Of a stretch of 64,000 nucleotides of DNA, positions 46,532-54,638 are shown one piece after another. The notes beneath the pieces are model-generated. The model saw nothing but the letters and a program-made list of their open reading frames with translations. It made no database searches and was not told the DNA's origin. The position numbers were made by a program, and so were the translations under genes. Every line of letters starts with the position of its first letter. The first letter of the stretch is position 1. The stretch comes from Desulfuromonas soudanensis (GTDB taxonomy: Bacteria > Desulfobacterota > Desulfuromonadia > Desulfuromonadales > WTL), in assembly GCF_001278055.1 (NCBI RefSeq), contig NZ_CP010802.1:1488001-1552000 (forward strand). The letters are read 5' to 3'.

Positions 46532-47041
46532 GTGAATACGGGACGAAACGACCCCTGCCCCTGCGGCAGTACCCGGAAATACAAGAAATGCTGCGCCTCC
46601 GGCGAGGACGGCGGGGTGGCCATCCCCGCGCAGCTGACCCCCGCCGAGCTGGTCAGGGAGCGCGGCGCCGCCTTTTGCCGGGGGGATTTCGCCTTCATTT
46701 ACGACAGTTATCACAGCGATTCCCCCTTCCGCCGCACCTTTCCAAACCGTGCGGAGTATCTGCGCTACGGCGCCAGCACCCTTTGCGACGATTTCCGGAT
46801 TCGGGAATGCCGGATCCTTAAGGAACGGATCGCCGGGAAGGAGGCGCAGGTCCTCTTCTATCTCGACACTCTCTACCAGGGGGAGCGCAGCGAGTCCTTC
46901 GAACTCTCCCTCTTCCTCCTCACCGACCGCGGATGGCGCTACCACTCCAGTGCCAAGATGGACCGGGGCGATTTCTCCGGCGTCATCGATGATTTCGACT
47001 GGGACGATTTCGTCACTGAAAACGGCGAGATTTCTTTCTAG
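46532..47041 (+). CDS. YchJ/SEC-C-type protein
   Basis: A 169-residue protein starting with a SEC-C zinc motif (NDPCPCGSTRKYKKCC, residues about 6-21) and followed by an NTF2-like domain (about 35-165, FLLTDRGWRYHSSAKMDRGDFSG). This is the architecture of YchJ-family proteins of unknown function. The GTG at 46532 uses AAGGAG in the end of the previous gene and lies three bases after its stop. Confidence 0.85.
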   Translation: MNTGRNDPCPCGSTRKYKKCCASGEDGGVAIPAQLTPAELVRERGAAFCRGDFAFIYDSYHSDSPFRRTFPNRAEYLRYGASTLCDDFRIRECRILKERIAGKEAQVLFYLDTLYQGERSESFELSLFLLTDRGWRYHSSAKMDRGDFSGVIDDFDWDDFVTENGEISF

Positions 47042-47109
47042 ATCCCCCACGGCGGACGTCCTATTCCTCCTTCTCCTACCCATCCACCCTCTGAGGGTCC
47101 TCGGTCCCC

Positions 47110-47925
47110 ATGCCGGAGCTGCCGGAAATAGAAACGATTCGCCGCGGGCTGGAACCGCTGCTCACGGGGCGCACCCTGACGGGGGCCGTCGCCCGGGTCG
47201 CGTCCCTGCGTCGCCCCCTGGCCGGCGATCTCGGCACGGTGCTGATCGGTGCGGTCGTCGGCGCCGTGGAGCGTCGCGGCAAGTATCTACTGCTGCGCTG
47301 CTCCACCGGGACTCTGATCCTCCACCTGGGGATGAGCGGGCATCTGCACCTGGTCGAAAGGGGGACGGCTCCGGGACGCCACGACCATCTCGACCTCCTT
47401 GTCGACGCCCATGCCGTTCTCCGACTCACCGATCCCCGCCGCTTCGGCACGGTGCTGTGGACCGGGGAAGACCCCTTCAATCACCCCCTGTTGACCGGAC
47501 TCGGCCCGGAACCCTTCGCCGCCGCCCTGACCGGTGCCTATTTCGAAGAGCAGGCCCGGGGACGGCGCCTGGCGATCAAATCCTTCCTCATGGATCAGGA
47601 GACGGTGGCCGGAATCGGCAACATCTACGCCAGCGAGTCCCTCTTTGTCGCCGGCATCGATCCGCGCCGCCCCGTCGAGACGGTCACCCGGCAGGAGTAT
47701 GACCGTCTCTGCCAAGGGATCCGCTCCGTTCTTGCCGAGGCTATCGCTCTCGGTGCGACCACACTGAACGACTTCGGCCGAACGGGAGGCAAACCGGGGT
47801 ACTTCGATCTGCGCTCCCGGGTCTACGGCCGCGCCGGCGAGCCCTGTACGGTTTGCGGCGCCGAAATCCTCACCCTGCGTCAGGGAGGGCGAGCCACCTT
47901 TTTCTGTCCTTTCTGCCAGTCCTGA
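47110..47925 (+). CDS. mutM: formamidopyrimidine-DNA glycosylase
   Basis: Removes 8-oxoguanine and formamidopyrimidines and cuts the abasic site. MPELPEIETIRRGLEP gives the Pro2 nucleophile and Glu3. The conserved Lys lies in RRGKYLLLR, the H2TH helix is in TVAGIGNIYASESLFVAGI, and a C4 zinc finger (CTVCGAEI...CPFC) closes the 271-residue protein. All catalytic elements are intact. Confidence 0.97.
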   Translation: MPELPEIETIRRGLEPLLTGRTLTGAVARVASLRRPLAGDLGTVLIGAVVGAVERRGKYLLLRCSTGTLILHLGMSGHLHLVERGTAPGRHDHLDLLVDAHAVLRLTDPRRFGTVLWTGEDPFNHPLLTGLGPEPFAAALTGAYFEEQARGRRLAIKSFLMDQETVAGIGNIYASESLFVAGIDPRRPVETVTRQEYDRLCQGIRSVLAEAIALGATTLNDFGRTGGKPGYFDLRSRVYGRAGEPCTVCGAEILTLRQGGRATFFCPFCQS

Positions 47926-48128
47926 AAGGGGGCTCTTCCTTCGATATTCGACCCCGCCTGCCCCCGCCGTCTTCCCGAATTCCTGTGTCTCCCCATCCTC
48001 CCGCCGCAAGATTTATTCACTCCAACCCTGCGATGGTGCGACTAAAATTGTTTTTGCGCCTCGGTCATTTGGCACCCGTCCCTGGCCTGAACCGCCGGGC
48101 GCAATTGTCATTTCAGCGACTTGCTCCC
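47926..48128. other. non-coding region downstream of mutM
   Basis: About 200 bases without a gene or a clear terminator. With the regulatory elements that follow it forms a 570-base gap between mutM and the fibronectin-type gene. Confidence 0.5.
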
Positions 48129-48144
48129 CTGGCACGCAACATGC
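48129..48144 (+). promoter_or_regulatory. sigma-54-type promoter upstream of the GEMM-I riboswitch
   Basis: CTGGCACGCAACATGC matches YTGGCACG-N4-TTGC at all but one position, with GG and GC 12 bases apart. Transcription near 48156 would place the aptamer about 95 bases into the RNA. It combines enhancer-dependent initiation with second-messenger control of elongation. Confidence 0.72.
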
Positions 48145-48248
48145 GATATGAAAGGAGCGATCCAACTGTTACGGGGTGTTCCCGGCGAAAAACTGGGCCG
48201 CCTGGCGGCAGTTATCCGGGGGAAAAAGGACCCCCCGTTCAAGAATCG

Positions 48249-48332
48249 AATCTCCGACAAGGGCAAAACCAGGGCAATCTGGTGACGCAAAGCCACGGGT
48301 CCTTCAGGGACAGCCGGGTTGCCGAAGAGGAT
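48249..48332 (+). ncRNA. GEMM-I (cyclic dinucleotide) riboswitch
   Basis: Conserved blocks in order: GGGCAAAACC, a stem CCAGG-GCAA-UCUGG with a GNRA loop, GACGCAAAGCC, a second hairpin GGGUCC-UUC-AGGGAC, the receptor side AGCCGGG, and UUGCCGAAG. This is a full match to the c-di-GMP-I/GEMM class. An intrinsic terminator at 48376 follows and makes a plausible expression platform. The G before CAAAACC fits a c-di-GMP binder, but an extra A there prevents a firm choice between c-di-GMP and cGAMP. Confidence 0.93.
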
Positions 48333-48375
48333 TTCGCGCAGTTCCCAGGGCTTCGGTCTTGCTGAACGTCTGATC

Positions 48376-48409
48376 GCGCTCCCTCCGGCTTCGGGGTGGG
48401 CGCTTTTTT
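48376..48409 (+). terminator. terminator of the GEMM-I expression platform
   Basis: GCGCTCCCTCC and GGGGTGGGCGC pair around GGCTTC, followed by six T. It lies between the aptamer and the ATG of the fibronectin-type gene, so it should control read-through. Confidence 0.82.
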
Positions 48410-48494
48410 GTCGGACGGATCCATCGCAAGGCCTCAGATTTCAACCCCGACGCTGGCGTTGGGGAAAATGAAAAACCCATGGGAGATGAAAACG

Positions 48495-50024
48495 ATGCGC
48501 AGATGGTTAAGGAATTTTGCAGGAGCGGCAGTATTTGTCCTGGTCCTGGCCGGGGTTTCCCAGGCCAAGACGGTCACCCTGGCCTGGGATGAGAGTCCCG
48601 AAACAACCGTCGTCGGCTACCGGATCTATTACCAGGCCGGCAGTTCCGTGGCCCCCCTCTCCGGGACCGGCGCCGTCGAGGGAGCTTCGCCGGTGGATGT
48701 CGGTTTGCAGTTGAGTGCCACCCTCTCCGGTCTGGCCGACGCTCAGACCCACTATTTTGCCGTGACCGCCTACGATGCGGCGGGGAACGAAAGCCCCTAC
48801 TCCAACCAGGTCTCCAGCCCCCCGGTGCCAGTCAACCGCCCCCCCGTCCTGGCCGCCATCGGCTCCCGCAGCGTCGCCGAAGGGGAGACCCTCACCTTTA
48901 CCGTGACCGCCGGCGATCCCGACGGCAACCCTCTGAGCTACAATACCGGGACCCTCCCGGCCGGAGCCGCCTTCAATTCTGGAACAGGGGTCTTTACCTG
49001 GACCCCGGTCCGCGGCCAGGCTGGCAGCTACACCCTGGTCTTTGCCGTCAGTGACGGATGGACAGCAGATGGCGAGGTGGTGACCGTCGACGTCTCCCCC
49101 GCCGTTGTCGACGTTCCTTACGGGCTCAGCCTCTCTCCTGACGACATCGGCCTCCCCGGCATCGAGCGGGGCGACGGCGGGTCCGACGGCGACAACCTTG
49201 TCAACGGCCTGCCGAAGGGGGATCTCGACTTCGTCTTCGGCGTGATCCTCCGCGACAACCCCAACAACCTGCCGTTGACTCCCCGTCTCTACCTCAACGG
49301 ACACGGTTACGATATGGTCCTTACCTCGGGGGATGTCGGCACCGGAGCCCTCTACACCTTCACCACCCGGCTCGGTCCCCTGGCCCCCTGCCGCTACCAT
49401 TTCGAGGTCAGGGACCAGCAGGGGAATCTACTCTGGTCCATCCCCGAGTCGGGGGATCTTAACGGACCGCGGATTGAGCTCCTCAACGGCGCCAATTTCG
49501 TCGGTATCCCGAAGGATATCGCCGCCGCCCGCCTCGGCAGCGTCGCCGCCCTGGGAACGGCGTCCTCTTATCGCTGGATCCTCGACGGCGAAGGGCAGGT
49601 GGTCTATGCTCCCGTCGATAATGGCGCCTTCGTGACCCCCGGGGAAGGGTATGTCGTTTATCGCGGCACCGCCTCCACCCTCCCGGAGCTGGCCGAATAC
49701 GGCGAGGTGCCGGGGCCAACCGCCTCCCTCCCCCTGCACGGGGGGTGGAACATCATCGCCAACCCCTACCTGGGCCACCAGACCCTTTCCCAGGTGAGGC
49801 TGCGTCAGGAAGGTGGGGCGACCGTCGGCTGGGAGGAGGCGGTATCTCTGAACTGGGTCTTCAACGCCCTCTATCAGTATGTCGGCCAGGATTGGGGGAA
49901 TACCTATCTCGATGAAAGCCTGACCCCGGCCACCGATCCGATCCTGATTCCCGGGATCGGTTACCTGGTCTACGTCAACCCGCTGGCTGCGGTCATCGCC
50001 ATCGAAATCCCCCGTCTTCTTTGA
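48495..50024 (+). CDS. exported fibronectin type III/Ig-like domain protein
   Basis: A 509-residue secreted protein. The ATG at 48495 is chosen because GGGAG lies nine bases upstream and a signal peptide follows (about residues 1-24, cut near SQA-KTV). An upstream start would fall inside the terminator. Domains: a fibronectin type III module (about 25-115, TVTLAWDESPETTVVGYRIY), a He_PIG/cadherin-like module (about 118-205, VAEGETLTFTVTAGDPDGN) and a beta-rich C-terminal part of about 290 residues that I do not recognise. It is probably a surface or matrix protein controlled by the second messenger. Confidence 0.88.
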   Translation: MRRWLRNFAGAAVFVLVLAGVSQAKTVTLAWDESPETTVVGYRIYYQAGSSVAPLSGTGAVEGASPVDVGLQLSATLSGLADAQTHYFAVTAYDAAGNESPYSNQVSSPPVPVNRPPVLAAIGSRSVAEGETLTFTVTAGDPDGNPLSYNTGTLPAGAAFNSGTGVFTWTPVRGQAGSYTLVFAVSDGWTADGEVVTVDVSPAVVDVPYGLSLSPDDIGLPGIERGDGGSDGDNLVNGLPKGDLDFVFGVILRDNPNNLPLTPRLYLNGHGYDMVLTSGDVGTGALYTFTTRLGPLAPCRYHFEVRDQQGNLLWSIPESGDLNGPRIELLNGANFVGIPKDIAAARLGSVAALGTASSYRWILDGEGQVVYAPVDNGAFVTPGEGYVVYRGTASTLPELAEYGEVPGPTASLPLHGGWNIIANPYLGHQTLSQVRLRQEGGATVGWEEAVSLNWVFNALYQYVGQDWGNTYLDESLTPATDPILIPGIGYLVYVNPLAAVIAIEIPRLL

Positions 50025-50078
50025 CGGGCGGTTCGCTCTCTCGCCCGGGTGGATGCGGCGCCGACCGCGGAATTCTCC

Positions 50079-50107
50079 TTGACAGGGACGGGTCAAAGCT
50101 GTTAGTG
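50079..50107 (+). promoter_or_regulatory. probable promoter of the DEAD-box gene leader
   Basis: TTGACA (50079-50084), 17 bases, TTAGTG (50102-50107). Transcription would start near 50114 and pass through the hairpin at 50155 before the helicase gene. Confidence 0.5.
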
Positions 50108-50154
50108 TCACCAGTCATATAACAGCCCCCCGGAAAACTCGATATTATCTTACG

Positions 50155-50185
50155 AAGCCCCGGAAAAGATCCGGGGCTTTTTTTT
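50155..50185 (+). terminator. strong hairpin terminator in the DEAD-box leader
   Basis: AAGCCCCGGA (50155-50164) and TCCGGGGCTT (50170-50179) with a run of eight T. AGCCCCCCGGA at 50124-50134 could also pair with the right arm, giving an alternative fold. It either ends the upstream gene or attenuates the helicase gene. Confidence 0.85.
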
Positions 50186-50206
50186 GTCGGGCATAGAAAG
50201 AAGGAC

Positions 50207-51523
50207 ATGATGAATTTCAGCGAATTCAATTTTCACCCCCAGGTTGCCGCAGGCGTTAAAGCGGCCGGTTACAGTGAGCCGACCCCGATCCAGGCCGAGG
50301 GAATCCCTGCGGTCATGAAGGGGGATGACGTAATGGGCCTCGCCCAGACCGGCACCGGCAAGACCGCCGCCTTCGCCCTGCCGATCCTGAACCGCCTGAT
50401 GGAGGGGGGACGGGGTTCCGTGCGCGCCCTGGTGATCGCACCCACCCGTGAGCTGGCGGAGCAGATCCACCTGGCGATCGAAACCCTCGGCGCCGAGACC
50501 CGCCTGCGCAGCATGACCATCTACGGCGGAGTGGGGATCAACCCCCAGATTCAGAAACTCAAGCGCGGCGTCGAAATCGTCGTCGCCTGCCCCGGCCGCC
50601 TCCTCGACCATATCGGTCAGGGGACCATCGACCTCAGCCGCCTCGAAGTCCTGGTCCTCGACGAGGCCGACATGATGTTCGACATGGGCTTCTTCCCCGA
50701 CATCCGCAAGATCCTGGCCCGTCTCCCCGCCAAGCGCCAGACTCTTCTCTTCTCGGCGACGATGCCGGTGGAGATCCGCAAGCTCGCCAACGATGTGCTG
50801 CATCATCCGGTGACCATCCAGGTCGGCACCACCTCCGCGGCGGTGACCGTCAGCCACGCCCTCTTTCCGGTGGGCCAGCACCTCAAGACCCCCCTGGTTC
50901 TTGAACTGCTGCAGCACACCGACACCGAGTCGGTGCTGATCTTCGCCCGCACCAAGCACCGGGCCAAGCGCCTCGGCGAGCAGCTGGAAAAAGCCGGCTA
51001 CAAGGCGGCCTCCCTGCAGGGGAACCTTTCCCAGAACCGTCGTCAGGCGGCTCTCGACGGCTTCCGCAGCGGCGCCTACCAGATCCTGGTGGCCACCGAC
51101 ATCGCCGCCCGCGGCATCGACGTGTCGCAGATCTCCCACGTCATCAACTACGACATTCCCGATACCCCCGAGGCCTATATCCACCGCATCGGCCGGACCG
51201 GCCGCGCCGCCCGCACCGGGGACGCCTTCACCATGATCACCGGGGAGGATACGGGGACGGTGCGCGCCATCGAGCGCCTCCTGAAGTCCACCATCGAACG
51301 GCGCACCGTGGACGGATTCGACTACAATGTCGCCGCCCCGAGCCGGGACGTCGAGTTCGCCCGTCCTCCCCGCCAGTCGACCCAGCGCCGCAAACCGGCC
51401 GGCGACGGAGCACCGGGATCCCGCGGCGCATCGAGCCGTCCCAAGGCTCCCGGCTCCAGGGGCGCCGCTTCCTATGCCCCGGCCAGCCGCCCCCGCCGTC
51501 CCGGCAGCCGCACCGGCAATTAA
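50207..51523 (+). CDS. DEAD-box RNA helicase (RhlE/DeaD-like)
   Basis: Unwinds structured RNA with ATP. The 438-residue protein shows the Q motif (FSEFNFHPQVAAGVKAAGY...PTPIQAE), motif I AQTGTGKTAAFALP, Ia PTRELAEQI, II VLDEADMMFDMGF, III SATMP, IV VLIFARTKH, V ATDIAARGIDV and VI HRIGRTGRAARTG. A basic, Gly/Ser/Pro-rich tail (about 375-438) should bind RNA loosely. The start is ATG 50207 or the next ATG at 50210. The tail resembles RhlE-type proteins. Confidence 0.95.
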   Translation: MMNFSEFNFHPQVAAGVKAAGYSEPTPIQAEGIPAVMKGDDVMGLAQTGTGKTAAFALPILNRLMEGGRGSVRALVIAPTRELAEQIHLAIETLGAETRLRSMTIYGGVGINPQIQKLKRGVEIVVACPGRLLDHIGQGTIDLSRLEVLVLDEADMMFDMGFFPDIRKILARLPAKRQTLLFSATMPVEIRKLANDVLHHPVTIQVGTTSAAVTVSHALFPVGQHLKTPLVLELLQHTDTESVLIFARTKHRAKRLGEQLEKAGYKAASLQGNLSQNRRQAALDGFRSGAYQILVATDIAARGIDVSQISHVINYDIPDTPEAYIHRIGRTGRAARTGDAFTMITGEDTGTVRAIERLLKSTIERRTVDGFDYNVAAPSRDVEFARPPRQSTQRRKPAGDGAPGSRGASSRPKAPGSRGAASYAPASRPRRPGSRTGN

Positions 51524-51563
51524 GGACGGACACCCCTTTTCCCAACCTTGATCGATGACCACC

Positions 51564-51594
51564 AGCCCCGGACCTGCAAGGTCCGGGGCTTTTT
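51564..51594 (+). terminator. intrinsic terminator of the DEAD-box gene
   Basis: AGCCCCGGACCT (51564-51575) pairs with AGGTCCGGGGCT (51579-51590) around GCA, with four or more T after. Confidence 0.92.
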
Positions 51595-51757
51595 CGTCCC
51601 CGGCGCCATGGTGTATTAATTTACAGATCGGGTATATTGATCATTGACGTTGCCCGGCGAAAATGCGACAGTTTCACCCCGTTGCCTGTACGGTTTCCTG
51701 TCGTCCGTTTTTTCGCGGGCGAAGAACCGGGCGATAACCCGTCGCAGAGGAGATTCC

Positions 51758-53050
51758 GTGGTCATACTGACGCTGAATTGTCGTACCCAAAGCCTCACCT
51801 GTGTCCTGTTTGACTGGAAAAAGCAGCACCTTCTCGGCAAGGGGAGCGTCGACGGGATCGGTACTCCCCTGGCCACGGCTTCCTTCGCCCGCTCCGATGG
51901 CCGTCTCATGAGCCGCAGCGCGCCCTGTCCCGATCACCGCTCCGGTCTGGCCCTGATCCTTTCCCTCCTCACCGATCCCGCCGCCGGCCCTCTCGACGGT
52001 CCGGATGGAATTGCCGCCATCGGCCACCGGGTGGTTCACGGCGGCGAGCGCTTTTCCCGTTCGGTTCTTATCGACAGGGACGTGATCGACGCCATCCGCT
52101 CCTACGAGCACCTGGCTCCCCGGTACAATCGGCCCAATCTGGCCGGAGTCGAGGCCGGGCTCGACCTGCTGCCGAAGATCCCGCAGATCGCCGTCTTCGA
52201 CACCTCCTTCCACCAGAGCATGCCCGCTCACGCCTTCATCTATCCCGTTCCCTACAGCTGGTACCAGAAGCTCGGCGTGCGCCGCTACGGCTTTCACGGC
52301 ACCTCTCACCTCTATCTCGCCAAGCGCGCCTCGGCTCTCCTCGGCAAACCCCCCGCCGAGTGCAACCTCATCACCGTGCATGTCGACCGGGGGATCTCCC
52401 TGTGCGCCATTAAAAACGGCGCCTCCATCGACACCAGCATGGGGATGACCCCCATCGAGGGGGCTCTGATGGAGAGCCGTTGCGGCGACATCGACCCGGG
52501 GATCCCGTCCTTTCTCATGGACCAGGAGGGGCTGAGCCCCGCAGCGATGACCGGAATCCTCAACGAACGCAGCGGCCTCTTCGGCATCACCGGGACCGCC
52601 GTCAGCCGCCGCTCTGTTCTTGCTCAGGCCGCCCAGGGAGAGGCGCGCTGCCTCCTGGCCGTGGAGATGGAGGCCTATCGCCTCAAAAAATACATCGGCG
52701 GCTATCTTGCCGCCGTCGGTCGCCCCGATGCCATCGTCTTTACCAGCGGCCACGGACTCCTCGAGGCCGGAGTCCGGGAGCGGGTTCTCGACACCCTGGG
52801 GTCCTTGGGCATCCGTCTCGATCCGGTGCGCAACCGCGCCCCGGAAACCGTGGATCAGGAGGTTCTTGTCAGCGCCGAGGGGTCGAGCGTCCGGATCTAC
52901 GTCGTTCCGACCCACGAGGAGCTGGTCTTTGCCGCCGATGCGGCCGCCCTCCTCCAGGGGACCCTGGCCGATCATCTCGATCACGACTACCCCTTTGCCC
53001 GCGCCGATTTCCCCGCCTACCCGGCGAACTGGCGTCCTGCCGAGGGGTGA
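51758..53050 (+). CDS. divergent acetate/propionate kinase-family protein
   Basis: A 430-residue member of the acetate kinase family. The GTG at 51758 follows AGAGGAGA. Retained: Asn of LNC, Arg in GHRVVHGGE, Asp in FDTSFHQSMP, FHGTSHLYL, DTSMGMTPIEGALM, Arg in SRCGDIDPG and EEL near the end. Changed: NCGSSSLK to NCRTQSLT, the nucleotide-binding HLGNG to HVDRG, and GGIGEN to SGHGLLE. So catalytic residues remain but the adenosine-binding turns are lost. It may be a kinase with altered nucleotide use or a non-catalytic paralogue. A normal AckA is not in the window. A small CsbD-like gene follows. Confidence 0.85.
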   Translation: MVILTLNCRTQSLTCVLFDWKKQHLLGKGSVDGIGTPLATASFARSDGRLMSRSAPCPDHRSGLALILSLLTDPAAGPLDGPDGIAAIGHRVVHGGERFSRSVLIDRDVIDAIRSYEHLAPRYNRPNLAGVEAGLDLLPKIPQIAVFDTSFHQSMPAHAFIYPVPYSWYQKLGVRRYGFHGTSHLYLAKRASALLGKPPAECNLITVHVDRGISLCAIKNGASIDTSMGMTPIEGALMESRCGDIDPGIPSFLMDQEGLSPAAMTGILNERSGLFGITGTAVSRRSVLAQAAQGEARCLLAVEMEAYRLKKYIGGYLAAVGRPDAIVFTSGHGLLEAGVRERVLDTLGSLGIRLDPVRNRAPETVDQEVLVSAEGSSVRIYVVPTHEELVFAADAAALLQGTLADHLDHDYPFARADFPAYPANWRPAEG

Positions 53051-53127
53051 GATTTCCTCTGGCTATCGCCTTGCATCGCGATAAAATAGGAGTGCAGGAA
53101 GAAGACGCCAAAGAAAGGAGACACCAG

Positions 53128-53322
53128 ATGAACGCCGTAATCGCAAGAGGACAGTGGAATCAGCTCCGGGGCGGTTTCCGCGTCGGAATGGGACGCTTGA
53201 CCGACAACAGTACCAGGCGCTTCAATGGCCGGATGCTGCAACTGATGGGGCGGACCCAGGTGACCTACGGACGGATGCTGGCAACGGTGGGGAAGAGGTT
53301 CCACCGGCTCACCGGGTTCTAG
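53128..53322 (+). CDS. small CsbD-like stress protein
   Basis: A 64-residue basic protein. The ATG at 53128 follows AAAGGAGA. It reads GQWNQLRGGFRVGMGRLTDN, then RRFNGRMLQLMGRTQVTYGR, which follows the CsbD pattern of W-x-Q-L-(K/R)-G ... GRLTDD ... G-x-x-x-Q-L-x-G, though acidic residues are unusually few. CsbD proteins are general-stress proteins of unknown biochemistry. It lies 77 bases after the kinase-like gene. Confidence 0.7.
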   Translation: MNAVIARGQWNQLRGGFRVGMGRLTDNSTRRFNGRMLQLMGRTQVTYGRMLATVGKRFHRLTGF

Positions 53323-53377
53323 TCCCCGGTCTGTGTGAAAATCCCAGGGGAGGTGGCGTCAAACGCTTGAATGGCCC

Positions 53378-54508
53378 CTACGGAGTACCGGTCCGTCCCC
53401 CGGCCAGCGTTTCAAAGAGATCGTCATACCGCCCGGCCAACTCCCCCCAGTCATAGCGCCCGACATGTTCGCGCAGCTCCGTCGTCTCCGGCACCGGGAG
53501 ACTTTGGAGCATTTCCCGCAGCCGTTCAAGCAGGTCGTCGAAACCGTCGTAGAGGAATCGCTCCTGGAGCGCTGCCGGCAGATGCTCGGGGTAGGCGAGG
53601 CGCCGCGGCAAAAGCGGCGTGCAGCCGCAGTAGATCGCCTGGACGACGCTGGCCCCGAAGAAGTCGTGGCTGGAGGTGACCGGAAGGATATCGGCGCGAA
53701 AGAGCCAGCGGGCATAGTCGGCAAAATTCTCGGCATAGCCGAAGTGGACGATCCGTTTTCCGAGCTGCTGCCGCGCCTCCGTGAAGACCTTCGGAAACTT
53801 GCGGTAGGATTCGCCGAGGATCGCCACCTCGAAACCGAGACCTTCCTCCTGCAGGCGATAGAGGGCCGCGAAAAACTCCTCCGGGTTCTTGTCGTACTCC
53901 CAGCGGTGGTTCCAGAGGATCAGCGGCGGTGCGCTGGCCCCCTTCGTCTCTTTCGGCCGGTGCCTGTCGAGGCGCTGCAGGTCGAGTCCCAGGGGGAGCA
54001 CCGTGCTCTTTGCCGAAAGGAGCTCGAGGCTTTCGAGTTCGTTCTCGTCGGGGAAGCCCTTGAGGAAGGCCGGAAGCTCTGCGATAAAGGTCTCGCGATG
54101 ATAGCGGGAGTTGAAGAGCACGGCATCGGCGGCCAGGGCGCTGGTGTAATTGATGAAGGCGTAGTGGGCATCGCGCTGTTGCGCCGTATCGGCATCGGTC
54201 GGCGACCAGGGGTAGGTGAGCTGGTTTTCGTGGAAGTAGAGGGCGGTCGGCAGGGCGGCGCTTTTTTTACGGGTCAGGGCGAGAAAGGTCGTCAGATCGA
54301 GCATGTCGCTGGCGAGAAGAAGGTCCGGTTTGCTGTCGTTTTCCATGAACCGCCGCGCCAGGGTCACCGCCCCGCCATGCATGCGCCACTTCCAGTGCCG
54401 GCCGCTCAGGGTCAGCAGTTCGACGTCGTGACGGCTGCAGCGGGCGTACTCGCAGGCCCAGGCGGCGTGGGAGCCGGCATGGAAAGGTTCGATCAGGCAG
54501 ATCTTCAT
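53378..54508 (-). CDS. DUF3524 glycosyltransferase (tRNA-queuosine mannosyltransferase-type)
   Basis: A 376-residue GT-B glycosyltransferase. The N-terminal domain starts MKICLIEPFHAGSHAAWACE and contains LLLASDMLDLTTFLALTRK, FHENQLTYPWSP and HYAFINYTSALAADAVLFNS, which are hallmarks of the DUF3524 family (human GTDC1/QTMAN). The C-terminal half has LILWNHRWEYDKNPEEFF and VTSSHDFFGASVVQAIYCGC. The human enzyme attaches mannose to queuosine-34 of tRNA(Asp). Queuosine genes are at the left end of this window. The bacterial substrate is not established here. Confidence 0.88.
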   Translation of the reverse strand: MKICLIEPFHAGSHAAWACEYARCSRHDVELLTLSGRHWKWRMHGGAVTLARRFMENDSKPDLLLASDMLDLTTFLALTRKKSAALPTALYFHENQLTYPWSPTDADTAQQRDAHYAFINYTSALAADAVLFNSRYHRETFIAELPAFLKGFPDENELESLELLSAKSTVLPLGLDLQRLDRHRPKETKGASAPPLILWNHRWEYDKNPEEFFAALYRLQEEGLGFEVAILGESYRKFPKVFTEARQQLGKRIVHFGYAENFADYARWLFRADILPVTSSHDFFGASVVQAIYCGCTPLLPRRLAYPEHLPAALQERFLYDGFDDLLERLREMLQSLPVPETTELREHVGRYDWGELAGRYDDLFETLAGGRTGTP

Positions 54509-54572
54509 TGCACGGTCTCCATGGAGGAGACGATTCTAGTCGGGGCGGGGGTGTTTGACAAGTTTTTCCTGT

Positions 54573-54605
54573 TTGACAATTGTCGTATTGTCGGAGACAA
54601 TTGTC
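54573..54605 (+). promoter_or_regulatory. promoter with double operator of the Xre/RES toxin-antitoxin pair
   Basis: GACAATTGTC occurs twice as a perfect 10-base palindrome (54575-54584 and 54596-54605), 21 bases apart centre to centre. TTGACA (54573-54578) and a GACAAT -10 (54596-54601, 17-base spacer) lie inside the two copies, so bound antitoxin would block RNA polymerase. Confidence 0.75.
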
Positions 54606-54638
54606 ATAAGCCGGAAATGAACAGGAATGGAGGTCGCC

